From JBFGFX01 sp965232455 (lineage in GTDB: Bacteria > Pseudomonadota > Gammaproteobacteria > Steroidobacterales > Woeseiaceae), in assembly GCA_965232455.1 (NCBI GenBank), contig OZ246981.1:3162001-3226000 (forward strand): a stretch of DNA of 64,000 nucleotides, in the 5' to 3' direction. Under the pieces are notes generated by a model. The model was not told where the DNA came from, made no database searches, and worked only from the letters and a program-made list of their open reading frames with translations. This document shows, in pieces, positions 24,630 to 33,082 of this stretch. How positions within the stretch are numbered: position 1 is the first letter of the stretch; every line of letters starts with the position of its first letter. A program made the translations under genes and the position numbers.

Positions 24630-24890
24630 CAACCATTCAGTCGGCGCACGGGCACGGTCGAGCAGAATATCCGGTACATCGACGCCCAGAGCGCGCGCCG
24701 TTAGACCGAAGCCGTTTTGGATGCCGAAACGTCGATGGAATTCGCTCCCGCCGACTTTAAGCAGATGGCGGGTCTGATCCGCTGTTACAACGCGAGCAGG
24801 TTTGACTATCTCTGCGTCTCGGCCGACGCTGAGATCGGGAAACGCATCGGCATCATGAGCTGCGATTTTCGCACACCAAAACACCCATAA
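24630..24890 (+). pseudogene. Remnant of a GH43 beta-xylosidase gene (C-terminal domain)
   Basis: The plus-strand frame at 24720-24875 reads DAETSMEFAPADFKQMAGL, then CYNASRFDYL and EIGKRIGIMSCD. This is the pattern E-T-x-x-E-F-x-P-x-x-F-x-Q-M-A-G-L...Y-N...Y-L...S-C-D of the C-terminal beta-sandwich of GH43 beta-xylosidases. The frame is cut by TAG at 24702-24704, where SARR-x-TEA implies a lost glutamine (CAG to TAG), and ends at TAA 24888-24890. The catalytic five-bladed propeller is absent: the frame runs straight into the LacI-type operator upstream. It shows that a LacI-controlled xyloside-utilisation gene once stood here. Confidence 0.75.
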
Positions 24891-25103
24891 GTCGCCATTT
24901 TCGCTGCCGAGATCGTGCGTCATGCGACGCCTTTCGTCGTCGGACTCGAGTATGCGCGGCATTCGGAACGGCAGAACCTTGCCTGTAGCCGCATCCCCGG
25001 CTCAACGCCTTGCACAGATACTTCGTTGTTCGGGTGGGCTGGGTCTTCCATTGTTGAAACTCGATGCTATTCTGCCGTTTTCGCGACGATTGAGTGCGGC
25101 GAC

Positions 25104-28100
25104 TTGGCACTGCGAGCGCTTCTATTTTTGGTCATCTGCATTGCCGTTCCGATTTGCGCGCTTGCGAGTGCGGAAGTGGGAACGGCGGACGCGCCCGAAT
25201 GGGTGGAAGACGTGCCGTTGGGCGGATTCGCCTCCGATCGCTCCGGGCAGATTCGAGGCGGGATTGCCTTTCTCCTGAGCGACCGGCAGGTTCGCAAGAC
25301 CGTGACCGGATTCGAGTATTTCCATCGGTTTGCGTATGAGGTCGTTGACCGGACCGGCCTCGAAGACGCTGCGCGAATTACCTACTCGTTCGACCCGACG
25401 CGCGAAACTGTGAGCTTCAATGCCATACGAATCCAGCGTGACGGAGCCGAGATCAATCGACTAGCCGATGCAGAGGTTACCGTCTTGCGACAGGAGGAGG
25501 ACCTCGAGAACAGCCTGATCGACGGTGATCTCACGGCACTGGTCCAACTCGAGGACGTCCGCGTCGGCGACGTGATCGAGTATGCGCTCAGTGGCGTCGT
25601 TGAGCAGGAGCTCTGGCCCGACGAGTTGTTCTGGATGGCCCAGGTCGAGTGGCAGGTGCCTCTGGCACAAATGCACTTCAAGCTGTCCGTGCCGGAAGAA
25701 CTGACCGTCAGCTATCGGAGCGTATCGACAGACCTCGAGCCTGAGGTCGTCCGGCAAGACGGCTGGACCAGCTACAAGCTGCACGTCCACGATCCTAAAC
25801 CGGTGCGGTTGGAAGACAACCTGCCGAACGACTACGTCTCATTCGGGCTCGTTGCCTTTACGACGATGGACGAGTGGTCGGACGTTGTCGATTGGGCGGA
25901 GCCTCTGTTTACGTTCGACGAAGCGTTACCCGAAGACTTTGTCGCTCAGCTCGACGAAATTGCGGCCAACTATTCGACACCCGGCGAGCGCGCTACCCAT
26001 GCGTTGCGACTGGTTCAGGATCAGATTCGGTATCTGGGGCTCGAGATCGGGCTGGGTTCGCATGTGCCGCGCGCGCCGGGCGTCACGCTCAAGCGTGGAT
26101 ACGGCGATTGCAAGGACAAGTCGGTTCTGTTGGTGTCGGCGCTGGAATACCTCGGTATCGATGCCGTTCCGGCCCTTGCTTCGATTGCGAGCGGCGGCAC
26201 CCTCCCGCAACTCCCGCCATCGATCGGAAGCTTCGACCATGTGATTGTCGAGTTCGACATAGAAGGAAAGAAGTTCTGGGCCGACCCGACACTGACGCAT
26301 CAGGGCGGCGTTGCCGAAGATCTCACAAGCCTGAACTATGGGTATGTGTTGCCAATTCGTCCTGATCAGACCGAACTCGTCGAGATGGAGGTGCGGGTGC
26401 CGTCATCGGCAACGCTCGAGTTTGCCGAAACTTTCGACTTTTCCGAAGCGGACGACCTCGGCCTGAGAATCCGTATCGAACACACGTATCGGGGAAGCTG
26501 GGCCGATTATCAACGACTACGGCTCGTCAACTCGGGGTCGGATAGCCTGGCACTCGGTTATCTCGATTTCTACGCAGCGTACTACGACGAACTCATTGAA
26601 GAGCAGCCACTAGAAATCTCGGATGACCTCGATGCCAACGTCATTGTCGTCACTGCCCATTACATGATCGACGCCGAGGCGCTCGCGCGGACGAACTATC
26701 GAAATGAGCTGCCAATCTACGCGACTGCCTTACAGCGGGAACTGCCTAGCACGATAGAGGCCAATCGGTTGGCCCCGTTGCGACTGAACTACGGCGCGAA
26801 CTTTCGCCACATCATTCGCATCGTTCTGCCGGGGAAAAGGCTGAATCTTCCGGAAGACAAGTCGAGGATCGCAAGTGGCGTTTCCTACTCGCGAACCTTC
26901 GAGCAGCTCGGCGATACGCTGGTCATGGACTATTCGCTGTTGATTGGCCAGGAAGTGATCGACCTGGCTTCCGTCAAACCCGTGCTAGACCTGGCCGACG
27001 AGATAGCGGACGACACCGAACTCGTTATCCGTCTGAATTCCGCGATGCCGACTCCCGTCCGTCGACTCGGCTTCCAAGAGGAACTCGATCCTGCCACGAT
27101 TTTCTCGATCGAACTGATTCAGCAAAAAGTCGACGACAAAGACTACGTCGATGCACTGACCTACCTGAACTCCTTGCTCGGCAGCGAAACCGACCGTACG
27201 GACGTACGTGGGTACCTCCAGCTTCAGAAGGCGCTGGTGCTCGTCGAGCTCGGCAGAAAGCGAGCGGCAATTAGGCCGTTCAACGAGGCTTTCGAGCTGT
27301 ATCAGCCGCCTCGACCGGACGGGTATTTCAAATACCTCAACGTGCTGCGCGATAGCGGCGAATACGAACGCACGGTCGAAGTGATGGGCGAGCTCTTCGA
27401 CAAACATCCCGAGGCTGTCGCGAGTCTCAACATGCAGTGGATTTCAGGATTGTGGCAAATGCTGGACGGCGAAGATCTGAGGTCGGCCCAGGACGACATG
27501 TCACTGATATTGGCGCGCGCCGTCCACAAGCACAACGTAGACAACGTCGATGAATTCTCTTTTTTCATTACCGAGACCGTCGAAACCCTCAGCCAGAACG
27601 GCAACGAAAAAGAGGCGATGGAATACCTCGAAAACTTGAAAGATCCCGTGGCGTTTGCATCGTTATTGACACAGAAGAAGAGCCAGGCAATCTGGGAGGC
27701 GGTCGAAGAGCATACCGGCAACGACCTCTCAAGAGCGATCAAGGACTACGTCAAACGTACATGGCTATCGGTCAACCTCGCTCCCAGTGATTTCCAGGTC
27801 CTTACCCGACATATTCAGGCGCTGCGCATGGCAGAGGAATACGAGGAGGCCACGCAGATCGCTGATCGCTACATCGAAAACTGGCCGCGGATAGAAGCCG
27901 TTGGCGAGCATGCCTACTGGTTTGTCAACGAAACGGCGTACGCGTTGTCCGACGCCGGCAAACCTGACGAGGCGCTCGAACTGATGGACCGGCTGGTCGA
28001 CCTGGACGTCGAAGAGAACGCGAGCCTGATTTCGATGGCAATCAACCGGGCACAGATGTTGATGCACTGGGGCGAGTTCGAGGCGACGCTCGAAGCGGTC

Positions 28101-28526
28101 GAGACCCTGGAGGCGCTAGCGGATAACTACGCCACCGACTACGGGCGAATGTGGATATTCGATGCCAAGGCTTGTTCCCTGCACCAGCTCGGCCGGAGGG
28201 AAGACGCCATGGCGGTGCTGACCGATTCCATTGAACCGATTTCCGACAAGAACAAAGGCGCCTACACCAAGACGCTGCTTTGCCTCGACGAGACGGACAG
28301 AGCGGCGGAGTTGCTGATCAATCGTTTGCAGGACGCAACGAATCGGACAAGTGTGATTCTGTCGTTCAGCCAGACTTCGCGCCCGTCGACGATGGCGCCG
28401 TTTCTGGCGGAGCTGGAGCAGCGTGGGGACGCGGTTCGTGCCCGGGCGGACGTTATGGAGGAATTCGGCAAAGTCGGGCGCAGCATTACCATCGACGGCG
28501 CGAGAACCTACTGGGGTGACTTTTAG
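25104..28526 (+). CDS. DUF3857 / transglutaminase-like exported protein with TPR-type C-terminal half
   Basis: About 1140 residues. The in-frame ATG at 24915 would add 63 residues without family character and place the signal peptide internally; the TTG at 25104 gives a proper signal peptide (MALRALLFLVICIAVPICALASA), so I use it, with moderate certainty. Residues about 50-250 are DUF3857 (TGFEYFHRFAYEVVDRTG, AEVTVLRQEEDLEN, VQLEDVRVGDVIEYALSG). Residues about 270-400 are a transglutaminase-like domain: RLVQDQIRYLGLEIG and RGYGDCKDKSVLLVSALEYLG with the nucleophile cysteine, then FDHVIVEFD with the histidine and FWADPT with the aspartate. The second half is helical and TPR-like. The gene stands alone; these proteins are periplasmic and their substrates are unknown. 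Confidence 0.85.
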   Translation: MALRALLFLVICIAVPICALASAEVGTADAPEWVEDVPLGGFASDRSGQIRGGIAFLLSDRQVRKTVTGFEYFHRFAYEVVDRTGLEDAARITYSFDPTRETVSFNAIRIQRDGAEINRLADAEVTVLRQEEDLENSLIDGDLTALVQLEDVRVGDVIEYALSGVVEQELWPDELFWMAQVEWQVPLAQMHFKLSVPEELTVSYRSVSTDLEPEVVRQDGWTSYKLHVHDPKPVRLEDNLPNDYVSFGLVAFTTMDEWSDVVDWAEPLFTFDEALPEDFVAQLDEIAANYSTPGERATHALRLVQDQIRYLGLEIGLGSHVPRAPGVTLKRGYGDCKDKSVLLVSALEYLGIDAVPALASIASGGTLPQLPPSIGSFDHVIVEFDIEGKKFWADPTLTHQGGVAEDLTSLNYGYVLPIRPDQTELVEMEVRVPSSATLEFAETFDFSEADDLGLRIRIEHTYRGSWADYQRLRLVNSGSDSLALGYLDFYAAYYDELIEEQPLEISDDLDANVIVVTAHYMIDAEALARTNYRNELPIYATALQRELPSTIEANRLAPLRLNYGANFRHIIRIVLPGKRLNLPEDKSRIASGVSYSRTFEQLGDTLVMDYSLLIGQEVIDLASVKPVLDLADEIADDTELVIRLNSAMPTPVRRLGFQEELDPATIFSIELIQQKVDDKDYVDALTYLNSLLGSETDRTDVRGYLQLQKALVLVELGRKRAAIRPFNEAFELYQPPRPDGYFKYLNVLRDSGEYERTVEVMGELFDKHPEAVASLNMQWISGLWQMLDGEDLRSAQDDMSLILARAVHKHNVDNVDEFSFFITETVETLSQNGNEKEAMEYLENLKDPVAFASLLTQKKSQAIWEAVEEHTGNDLSRAIKDYVKRTWLSVNLAPSDFQVLTRHIQALRMAEEYEEATQIADRYIENWPRIEAVGEHAYWFVNETAYALSDAGKPDEALELMDRLVDLDVEENASLISMAINRAQMLMHWGEFEATLEAVETLEALADNYATDYGRMWIFDAKACSLHQLGRREDAMAVLTDSIEPISDKNKGAYTKTLLCLDETDRAAELLINRLQDATNRTSVILSFSQTSRPSTMAPFLAELEQRGDAVRARADVMEEFGKVGRSITIDGARTYWGDF

Positions 28527-28851
28527 GCACAGGGAGCGACCTTCGTCTCACGGTCCTCGGTCGAAGACTTCCCCTGTATTGCCCTTAAGTATGCCGCCGT
28601 ATTGATAACAACCAGGTCACGGATCGCGGTTATTCTCGATTGAAAAGCCACACTATCCCGAGCCGATAGCTATCGGGGCTGTTCGCGGTGTGCGTTCCGC
28701 CCTCTATTGTTGCTGCTCTTATCGCCCACTAAGCATCGTCGCGATACTTCCAGGCAATCAAACCACTCGAGCGCAGCTTATGCCGTTGATCTATGGCTAC
28801 TTATGGGGTCCAAATAACGGCTTATGCGCACTCCCACAATGGCCGCCGCCG
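28527..28851. other. Intergenic region, 325 bp, convergent ends
   Basis: Lies between the convergent DUF3857 gene and nrdJb. It holds the perfect palindrome CCGATAGCTATCGG (28663-28676) inside a longer imperfect hairpin, a candidate terminator without a T-run. Nothing else is recognisable. Confidence 0.4.
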
Positions 28852-29562
28852 CTATCCGCACTTGGAGTCGCCGCAGGCGAGACAGGTCATGCACCCGTCC
28901 ATCATCACCACCGCGGCCGTACTGCATTTGCTGCAGAGCTGAGCGCCCTCCGGATAATCGTTGTCGGAAAATGCATCCTGCTGTTTCCCCTGGGCCTCGA
29001 ACTCCGCACGCTTCTCGGCGATCAGCTTCTGCTGGCCGTCGTCCAGTTCGGGCTTGGCCATCAGACCGATCGAAATCAGGTGCTTCTCGACGATGTAGCC
29101 GAGTTCGGCGATGATCGACGGCATGAACTTGCCGCCGGGCTGCCAGTAACCGCCGCGAGGATCGAAAACCGCCTTGAGCTCGTCGACCAGGAACGTAACG
29201 TCGCCCCCTTTTCGGAATACGGCTGAAATGATCCGCGTCAGTGCCACGATCCACTGGTAGTGATCAAGGTTCTTCGAGTTGATGAAAATCTCGAACGGCC
29301 GCCGTTTCTCGAACTCGGTGCCCTCGTTCAAGATGATGTCGTTGATCGTCACGTACATCGCATGATCCGAAATCGGCGTCTTGACCTTGTACGTGGAGCC
29401 CACCAGCATTTCCGGGCGCTCCAGCTTTTCGTGCATGCGAATAACTTCGGCACGGCCGTCTTCAGCCTCTTCTCTCACGTAGTCGGGTTTCCCCGCCTTT
29501 TTCTTGTTTTCCTCGGGCTGTTTGACCGAATAACCCACAATCTTCTTGTCTATCTTGTTCAT
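28852..29562 (-). CDS. nrdJb: Adenosylcobalamin-dependent ribonucleotide reductase, C-terminal subunit NrdJb
   Basis: A 236-residue protein that corresponds to the C-terminal portion of class II ribonucleotide reductase, made as a separate chain in Pseudomonas aeruginosa and relatives. It begins MNKIDKKIVGYSV, contains PFEIFINSKNLDHYQWIVALTRIISAVFRKGGD and FMPSIIAELGYIVEKHL, and ends with a cysteine-rich tail CSKCST...CMTCLACGDSKCG that serves as the thiol shuttle or zinc site. It follows nrdJa by 53 bp in the same direction. With NrdJa it forms the working B12-dependent enzyme that makes deoxyribonucleotides with or without oxygen. Confidence 0.95.
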   Translation of the reverse strand: MNKIDKKIVGYSVKQPEENKKKAGKPDYVREEAEDGRAEVIRMHEKLERPEMLVGSTYKVKTPISDHAMYVTINDIILNEGTEFEKRRPFEIFINSKNLDHYQWIVALTRIISAVFRKGGDVTFLVDELKAVFDPRGGYWQPGGKFMPSIIAELGYIVEKHLISIGLMAKPELDDGQQKLIAEKRAEFEAQGKQQDAFSDNDYPEGAQLCSKCSTAAVVMMDGCMTCLACGDSKCG

Positions 29563-29615
29563 CGTTTTCGGTAGTCCTATCGTCTCGGCAGGTCGTTACG
29601 ATCGACCGTCAGCCG

Positions 29616-31775
29616 TCAGAATTTTCCGTAATAACCTTCTTTTAACGCATCGAAGAGATTTGCCGCGGTATGAACTTCGCCGTCGTATTCGACGTCTTCG
29701 TCGCCGCGCAGCTCCAGCTCGGAACCGTCTTCGAGCGTAAACGTGTACGTCGTGTTCTTGAGGTCCTGCTCTTTGACCAGCACCCCCTGGAACGCCTCGG
29801 GGTTGAAACGGAACGTCGTACAACCTTTCAAGCCCTGGTCATACGCATACATGTAAATATCCTTGAAATCTTCATAGGGGTATTCCGTGGGCACGTTTGC
29901 CGTTTTGGAAATGGAAGAGTCGATCCAACGTTGCGCGGCCGCCTGTATGTCCACGTGTTCGGTAGGCGTAATGTCTTCCGCGGTCACGAAATAGCCCGGC
30001 AGCCGGTTTTCCGCCGCCACCTCGTCGCCGCCGCTTTCCGGCATCGCGTTGGCATTCACCACGTCGCGATACCGCAATAGCTCGTAGGAAAAAACGTCGA
30101 CCTTCTCCTTCGTTTTCTTTCCCTGCCGAATGACGTTCCTGAAATAGTGGTGCGCAAAACTGGGCTCGATCCCGTTACTGGCATTGTTGGCCAGCGACAG
30201 AGAGATAGTGCCCGTCGGCGCAATCGAGCTGTGATGCGTGAAGCGCGCGCCGACTTCCGACAGCCGTTTGACCAACGCCGGATTTTCCTCGGCGATCTTT
30301 TGCATGTAACGGCTATAGCGGCTGTGCAGCACCCGCCCCAGCACCTTGTCGCCAACCTTGTAACCGTCTCTGACCATCTCCGGCCGTTTCGCCAACATCG
30401 CCTGCGTGACGTCGAACTCCTCGTTCATGATCGGCGCCGGCCCTTTTTCGACGGCCAGCTCGAGCGCCGTCTCCCAGCCGGCCAGCGCCAGCTGTTTCGC
30501 CACCTCTTCGGTGAACGCGACCGAATTCTTCGAGCCGTATTTCATCCGCAGCATCGTGATCGTGGAACCCAGGCCCAAAAAGCCCATGCCGTGTCGCCGC
30601 TTGCGCGTGATTTCCTCCCGCTGCCTCGGCAACGGGAGCCCGTTTATCTCCACGACGTTGTCCAACATGCGGGTAAACACACGCACGACCTTTCTGAAGG
30701 AATCCCAGTCGAAGCGCGCGTTCTCGGTGAACGGGTCTACGACAAACTTCGTCAGATTGACGGAACCGAGCAGACAGGAGCCGTAGGGCGGCAGCGGTTG
30801 CTCGCCGCAGGGATTCGTGGCGCGAATGTTTTCCGTAAACCAGTTATTGTTCATCTCGTTGACCTTGTCGATCAGTACGAAGCCCGGCTCCGCAAAATCG
30901 TAGGTCGACGCCATGATCAGATCCCACACCCGACGAGCCGGCAACGTGCGGTAGATCTTGCAGGCCACCAACCCGTCGTCGCTACGCGCATAGTCCCCCG
31001 GCTCCGGCCATTCGCGCCAAACGAATTGCGACCCGTCGCCGAGGTCCATGCCGTCCTGTTCGACCTCTTTTTCGGTGACCGGAAACGCGAGCTGCCAATC
31101 GCCGTCGTTCTTGACAGCCTGCATGAACTCGTCCGTGATGAGCAGGGACAGGTTGAACTGACGCAAGCGGCCGTCCTCGCGTTTCGCCCGTATGAAGTCG
31201 ATCGCATCCGGATGGCCGACGTCGAACGTGCCCATTTGCGCCCCGCGCCGGCCGCCGGCGGACGACACCGTAAAACACATCCGATCGTAGATATCCATGA
31301 ACGAGAGCGGCCCGGACGTAAAAGCGCCCGCGCCGGTGACGTACGCACCTTTCGGGCGCAGCGTCGAAAACTCGTAACCAATGCCGCAACCCGCCTTGAG
31401 CGTCAGCCCGGCTTCGTGGACTTTGTTCAGAATGTTGTCCATCGAATCGCCGACCGTGCCGGACACGGTACAATTGATGGTCGACGTCGCCGGTTTGTGG
31501 TCCTGCGCGCCGGCGTTCGACATGATCCGCCCGGCGGGAATGGCGCCGCTGCGCAAGGCCCAAACGAATTCCTCGAAATACTTCTCGCGCTCCGACTCTT
31601 CCTCGACATCGGCAAGGGCGCGCGCAACGCGACGGTACGTATCATCGATGCTGGCATCGATGACCGATCCGTCCTTGGCCATCAGCCGATACTTGGCGTC
31701 CCAAATATCGAGCGACGCCGGTTGAAGCAGGTCTTCGCCCATGGTGTTGGTTTCTAGATTAACAGCGGACTTCAT
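29616..31775 (-). CDS. nrdJa: Adenosylcobalamin-dependent ribonucleotide reductase, catalytic subunit NrdJa
   Basis: A 719-residue class II ribonucleotide reductase catalytic chain. Landmarks are AGRIMSNAGAQDHKPATSTINCTVSGTVGDSM with the first active-site cysteine, KAGCGIGYEFSTLRP, RRGAQMGTFDVGHPDAIDFI, NPCGEQPLPPYGSCLLGSVNLT with the thiyl-radical and partner cysteines, and ITRKRRHGMGFLGLGSTI. HHSSIAPTGTISLSLANNASNGIEPSF is the conserved phosphate-binding region. It is the first gene of the nrdJab pair and is preceded by a promoter with a NrdR box near 32.06 kb. The enzyme needs coenzyme B12; no cobalamin riboswitch was found in front of it. About 300 bp of leader separates start and promoter. 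Confidence 0.96.
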   Translation of the reverse strand: MKSAVNLETNTMGEDLLQPASLDIWDAKYRLMAKDGSVIDASIDDTYRRVARALADVEEESEREKYFEEFVWALRSGAIPAGRIMSNAGAQDHKPATSTINCTVSGTVGDSMDNILNKVHEAGLTLKAGCGIGYEFSTLRPKGAYVTGAGAFTSGPLSFMDIYDRMCFTVSSAGGRRGAQMGTFDVGHPDAIDFIRAKREDGRLRQFNLSLLITDEFMQAVKNDGDWQLAFPVTEKEVEQDGMDLGDGSQFVWREWPEPGDYARSDDGLVACKIYRTLPARRVWDLIMASTYDFAEPGFVLIDKVNEMNNNWFTENIRATNPCGEQPLPPYGSCLLGSVNLTKFVVDPFTENARFDWDSFRKVVRVFTRMLDNVVEINGLPLPRQREEITRKRRHGMGFLGLGSTITMLRMKYGSKNSVAFTEEVAKQLALAGWETALELAVEKGPAPIMNEEFDVTQAMLAKRPEMVRDGYKVGDKVLGRVLHSRYSRYMQKIAEENPALVKRLSEVGARFTHHSSIAPTGTISLSLANNASNGIEPSFAHHYFRNVIRQGKKTKEKVDVFSYELLRYRDVVNANAMPESGGDEVAAENRLPGYFVTAEDITPTEHVDIQAAAQRWIDSSISKTANVPTEYPYEDFKDIYMYAYDQGLKGCTTFRFNPEAFQGVLVKEQDLKNTTYTFTLEDGSELELRGDEDVEYDGEVHTAANLFDALKEGYYGKF

Positions 31776-32055
31776 GTGGCCCCATTCTCCCTAAATTTCG
31801 TACGCACGAGATCGTCAAAACGGTGCCCGGACCGCCCCAACCCTCGTTCCGGGATACGCATACCGGATTCGTTCCTGCTGCCCAAGACGGCTCGTCAAAG
31901 CCGTCAATCCGGTGCCGCGCTACCCAAGATCTCCGTTACGGTTTCCCCAATTCCCTGATTGATCCGCTCTTTTCAGAGCGAATAATCCCCCGCTCGCCGC
32001 ATGCACATTTTTCAGCGGCGAGACCCCATTCGGCGTTAGTTCGTCGTTGGTACAG

Positions 32056-32071
32056 ACACAAGATGTTGTGT
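32056..32071. promoter_or_regulatory. NrdR box
   Basis: ACACAAGATGTTGTGT matches the 16-bp NrdR box pattern (ACAC-W-A-T-A-T-A-T-W-GTGT) with intact outer half-sites; a G..A T..G change lies at the centre, and one more flanking pair extends the palindrome. It lies around +8 to +23 of the predicted nrdJ transcript, a position suited to repression when dATP is high. A half-site GCACAAGAT recurs 24 bp away at 32080-32088. Confidence 0.7.
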
Positions 32072-32084
32072 CTGAATGAGCACA

Positions 32085-32113
32085 AGATTATGCCCGTAAG
32101 AGACGACTGTCAA
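32085..32113 (-). promoter_or_regulatory. Sigma-70 promoter of nrdJab
   Basis: On the minus strand TTGACA (32113-32108) is followed by CATAAT (32092-32087) at 15 bp, or TAATCT at 17 bp. It points to nrdJa and places transcription start near 32079, just before the NrdR box. Confidence 0.55.
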
Positions 32114-32318
32114 GGCCTCATTCGTTTTTTATCAAGGGTTTAAAACTTATTAAAAACAAATAGTTAAAAATCCTTCCGAAGTAACTGCTTTAAAAGAAAG
32201 GAAAAAAAAATGACACTTTTGTGAAAACACCCAGCCACAACATCTAGTGGCTGTTTCCCGGCTTCGCCTCGACGCGACGACGACGCCGAATCTGCTCTAC
32301 ACGACCCATATTTCCTGT

Positions 32319-32347
32319 CTTGAAATGACCTGCCACGGCCCAATTTA
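32319..32347 (+). promoter_or_regulatory. Heat-shock (sigma-32) promoter of hsp20
   Basis: A perfect sigma-32 -35 element CTTGAAA (32319-32325) is followed after 13 bp by CCCAATTTA (32339-32347), close to the -10 consensus CCCCATNTA. It points to the small heat-shock gene whose ATG is about 95 bp downstream. Confidence 0.7.
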
Positions 32348-32445
32348 TGCGCTCAACGAGGGCCTGTTAACGCTTGATCGAGTCATCCTGCCGAAGGCCG
32401 GAAGCAGGCCCGGACTCGACCCCATTGAATACGGAGCACAACGAC

Positions 32446-32889
32446 ATGACCATTACCCGATATGAGCCTTTCAGGCTGATCAAACTGCTGAACCGCGACC
32501 TGGATCGCCTGGCCGCGCGCCGCGGCGACCGGACCGCCGGCGACAACCACGGCGTCGCCGACTGGACGCCGGCCGTCGACATCCTGGAGCAAAAAGACCG
32601 CTTTGTTCTCCGCGCCGACCTGCCGGGCGTGGACGTCGACGCCATCGACGTCAGGATGGAAGACGGTGTGTTGACCCTGTCCGGCGAGCGCAAGCGCGAG
32701 ACGGACGAGGAAATCGACGGCGTACGCCGCTTCGAGCGATTGAGTGGACGCTTTTTGCGTCGTTTCTCACTGCCGGAATCGGCCGACGCAGAGCAGATCA
32801 CCGCGCGCAGCGCCAACGGCATCCTCGAAGTGAGCATCCCGAAACAGCCCGAGGCGCAGCCTCGGCGCATCACGGTGGAAGCGGCCTGA
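32446..32889 (+). CDS. Hsp20/alpha-crystallin family small heat shock protein
   Basis: A 147-residue ATP-independent holdase chaperone. The start is the ATG at 32446 (MTITRYEPFRLI) with GGAG 10 bases upstream; the frame is open further 5' without family character. The alpha-crystallin domain spans about residues 45-140: WTPAVDILEQKDRFVLRADL, PGVDVDAIDVRMEDGVLTLSGERK, FERLSGRFLRRFSLPE and ANGILEVSIPK, the most conserved strand. The tail has I-T-V, an I-x-V type anchor used for oligomer assembly. A sigma-32 promoter precedes it and a strong hairpin follows it, so it is probably a single heat-induced transcript. Confidence 0.95.
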   Translation: MTITRYEPFRLIKLLNRDLDRLAARRGDRTAGDNHGVADWTPAVDILEQKDRFVLRADLPGVDVDAIDVRMEDGVLTLSGERKRETDEEIDGVRRFERLSGRFLRRFSLPESADAEQITARSANGILEVSIPKQPEAQPRRITVEAA

Positions 32890-32919
32890 CGCGGCCGTCG
32901 GCTGCGACCCTATGCCGAT

Positions 32920-32946
32920 GACCGGCATCCTAATCGGATGCCGGTC
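32920..32946. terminator. Hairpin after hsp20
   Basis: GACCGGCATCC (32920-32930) and GGATGCCGGTC (32936-32946) form a perfect 11-bp stem with loop TAATC, 30 bp after the hsp20 stop. No T-run follows, so termination is inferred from strength and place. Confidence 0.5.
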
Positions 32947-32968
32947 CACCCGATAAACGGGGACCCGC

Positions 32969-33015
32969 GGAACTTTCCCGTCGGCATCGTGGTCCCGGTT
33001 TAAAGTGGCTATGAT
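32969..33015 (+). promoter_or_regulatory. Promoter region of htrA
   Basis: GGAACTT (32969-32975) matches the sigma-E -35 consensus, and GTCCCG follows at 16 bp where GTCTGA would be expected. A sigma-70-like -10, TATGAT, is at 33010-33015. Both are before htrA, a typical sigma-E target in gammaproteobacteria. The -10 match to sigma-E is weak. Confidence 0.35.
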
Positions 33016-33082
33016 AGTTGTAGAGATCGACATTCCGGACGCCAGCGTCGCCCGGACGAACTGAATTAAGGAAGTATTTTCG

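Larger units (their letters stand above)
24321..25103. other. Gene-poor scar region
   Basis: Apart from operator 2 and the GH43 remnant, I find no intact gene between operator 1 and the DUF3857 gene. 24330-24560 contains scattered short frames without recognisable families. The stretch 24891-25103 probably carries the promoter of the DUF3857 gene. Confidence 0.5.
31776..32445. other. Divergent intergenic region between nrdJa and hsp20, 670 bp
   Basis: Holds the nrdJ promoter with NrdR box (about 32056-32113) and the heat-shock promoter of hsp20 (32319-32347), listed separately. 32110-32215 is A/T-rich with long A runs. No small gene or cobalamin riboswitch core is recognisable. Confidence 0.6.

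Noticed and set aside
24915..25103. N-terminal extension of the DUF3857 protein from the ATG at 24915
   Set aside because: It would bury the signal peptide and has no family features; the TTG at 25104 is the better start.
32080..32095. Second full NrdR box
   Set aside because: Only the left half GCACAAGAT is conserved; the right half does not form the palindrome and the 24-bp spacing is not the usual one.
31776..32445. Cobalamin riboswitch before nrdJa
   Set aside because: I looked for the B12 box and the conserved core on the minus strand and saw neither; only a promoter and NrdR box are supported. The TonB gene at 52038-53945 likewise has no visible riboswitch.
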